DNA from: Brevundimonas sp.
GTDB lineage: Bacteria > Pseudomonadota > Alphaproteobacteria > Caulobacterales > Caulobacteraceae
Direction: 5' to 3'
NCBI RefSeq assembly: GCF_027484365.1
Contig: NZ_JAIXTC010000007.1
Location: forward strand, 1 to 64,000
Length of the DNA stretch: 64,000 bases
Shown here: positions 63,314 to 64,000 of the stretch, piece after piece
How the letters are laid out: every line of letters starts with the position of its first letter
Numbering within the stretch: the first letter of the stretch is position 1
Notes under the pieces: model-generated
Database searches by the model: none
Seen by the model: the letters and a program-made list of their open reading frames with translations, nothing else
Told to the model about the DNA's origin: nothing
Position numbers and translations under genes: made by a program

Positions 63314-64000
63314 TCAGGTCCGGGCCTTCAGGAAGCCGACGAAGCGGCGGATCGCCTCCGTCGTGGCGTCGGGATCGTAGCGGACCTTCGGATGGGTCAG
63401 GCCCGGTTCGTCGAAGGCGTGGGTGGCGTCGACGATCCATTCCTCGATCTCCGAGCCGGCCTCGCGGGCGCGGTTCAGGACGCGTTCGTAGTCGGCGCGG
63501 CGGGCCAGATGATCCCGCGTCGGGAGGATGACCAGGGCGTCGAGGGCGCGGCGCCAGCGGAACCAGCGGCTCCGGGCCGGGAAGGCGACATAGGGATAGG
63601 GCATGAAGGCCCCGACGACGCCCGACAGGTCGGCGTTCGCCGGATCGGCGATCATCGCCTCTCCCCGCCTTTCGAGCTTCCCGGTCATCAGGTCCATGAT
63701 GGCCCAGGCGCCATGGCTCCAGCCCGCCAGGACGATCCGGGCCGGATCGGCATCGGGCAGGGCCTTCGCAAAGGTCGCCGCGGCCATCACATCCCCTGCC
63801 CGCCTTCCGCCGCGCAGCAGAAGCCCGGTGCAGACGAAGGTGCGGACGAAGGCGTCCGACCAGCCGCGGGCGATGAAGCTCTCGACCGTCACCGCCATCC
63901 AGCCGACCCCGGCCGCCGCCTCGGCATAGCGATGCAGGTGGGATCGCACCCCGCCGCAGCCCGGGAAGATCAGGACGACGGGAAAGGGGCCTGATCCCTC
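63314..64000 (-). CDS. alpha/beta hydrolase, dienelactone hydrolase-like (cut by window end)
   Basis: The frame continues past the window edge, so the N-terminus is missing; the internal Met at 63949 is unlikely to be the start because the upstream part (PVVLIFPGCGGVRSHLHRY) is an intact oxyanion-hole strand. The nucleophile is Ser in VLAGWSHGAWA; Asp and His follow in LPTRDHLARR and VDATHAFDEP. This fits dienelactone-hydrolase-like enzymes with ~250-300 aa. Substrate unknown. Confidence 0.82.
   Translation of the reverse strand, partial: EGSGPFPVVLIFPGCGGVRSHLHRYAEAAAGVGWMAVTVESFIARGWSDAFVRTFVCTGLLLRGGRRAGDVMAAATFAKALPDADPARIVLAGWSHGAWAIMDLMTGKLERRGEAMIADPANADLSGVVGAFMPYPYVAFPARSRWFRWRRALDALVILPTRDHLARRADYERVLNRAREAGSEIEEWIVDATHAFDEPGLTHPKVRYDPDATTEAIRRFVGFLKART

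Overview
The window is GC-rich, densely packed bacterial chromosome with essentially no RNA genes. It reads as an alphaproteobacterium of the Caulobacterales, most likely Brevundimonas-like. The best marker is a DivL homologue (12985-15363) with Tyr in place of the phospho-accepting His, a hallmark of the Caulobacter cell-cycle pathway. Caulobacterales-type gene orders agree: mutS-glnD-murJ-trpS; lysC-ptsP with divergent ubiG; NDUFAF5-like methyltransferase/comF/grxC/nitrilase/DUF1178; and sdhCDAB. The genus is an inference from content; no rRNA is present to confirm it.

Layout. 1-1.4 kb: the 3' end of an IS30-type transposase, then a small operon of membrane proteins (DUF2892, unknown, DoxX). 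1.6-3.8 kb: a serine hydrolase divergent from a LysR regulator around a palindrome. 4.1-7.7 kb: a TonB-dependent receptor and a PhoD-like phosphatase. 7.7-9.8 kb: a SRAP DNA-protein crosslink protein, a small outer-membrane barrel and a degenerate duplicated block carrying a broken C-terminus of the neighbouring metallo-hydrolase. 9.8-12.4 kb: a sulfide/persulfide cluster (persulfide-dioxygenase-like MBL protein, BigR/SqrR-type regulator, rhodanese, TauE exporter). 12.4-16.4 kb: minimal metalloprotease, divL and a HAD hydrolase, punctuated by heptamer repeats. 16.4-21.7 kb: an eight-gene minus-strand run of PilZ, glycerate-kinase-like kinase, ferredoxin, gamma-glutamylcyclotransferase and succinate dehydrogenase. 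21.9-33.7 kb: secreted unknown, HIT, SIMPL, mdh, YbjN, zapE, asd, rarD, MFS, beta-lactamase-fold hydrolase, HI0933-like flavoprotein, Gre factor and a 55-aa basic protein. 33.8-42.8 kb: prfA, TauE, ispG, a RodZ-like protein, ptsP, lysC and ubiG. 42.9-52.8 kb: small envelope proteins, grxC/nit/DUF1178, comF/methyltransferase, diacylglycerol kinase-like, metallophosphoesterase, a membrane-stress trio, and a fumarylpyruvate/fumarylacetoacetate hydrolase with its isomerase. 52.9-64 kb: a degenerate aldo/keto reductase-like protein, mutS, glnD, murJ, trpS, GNAT, OsmC, and an alpha/beta hydrolase cut by the window edge.

Functionally most of this is core: TCA cycle (sdh, mdh), aspartate-family synthesis (lysC, asd), nitrogen signalling (ptsP, glnD), envelope building (murJ, ispG, zapE), translation (prfA, trpS), repair (mutS, SRAP) and cell-cycle control (divL). 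Accessory character is concentrated in the first 12 kb. The most interesting unexplained signal is a recurring leader motif, CTCAAGCAGCG followed by a short GC hairpin with compensatory base changes. It lies just upstream of mdh, asd and the 55-aa gene, with a fourth copy downstream of the PilZ gene. It may be an undescribed structured RNA or regulatory element.
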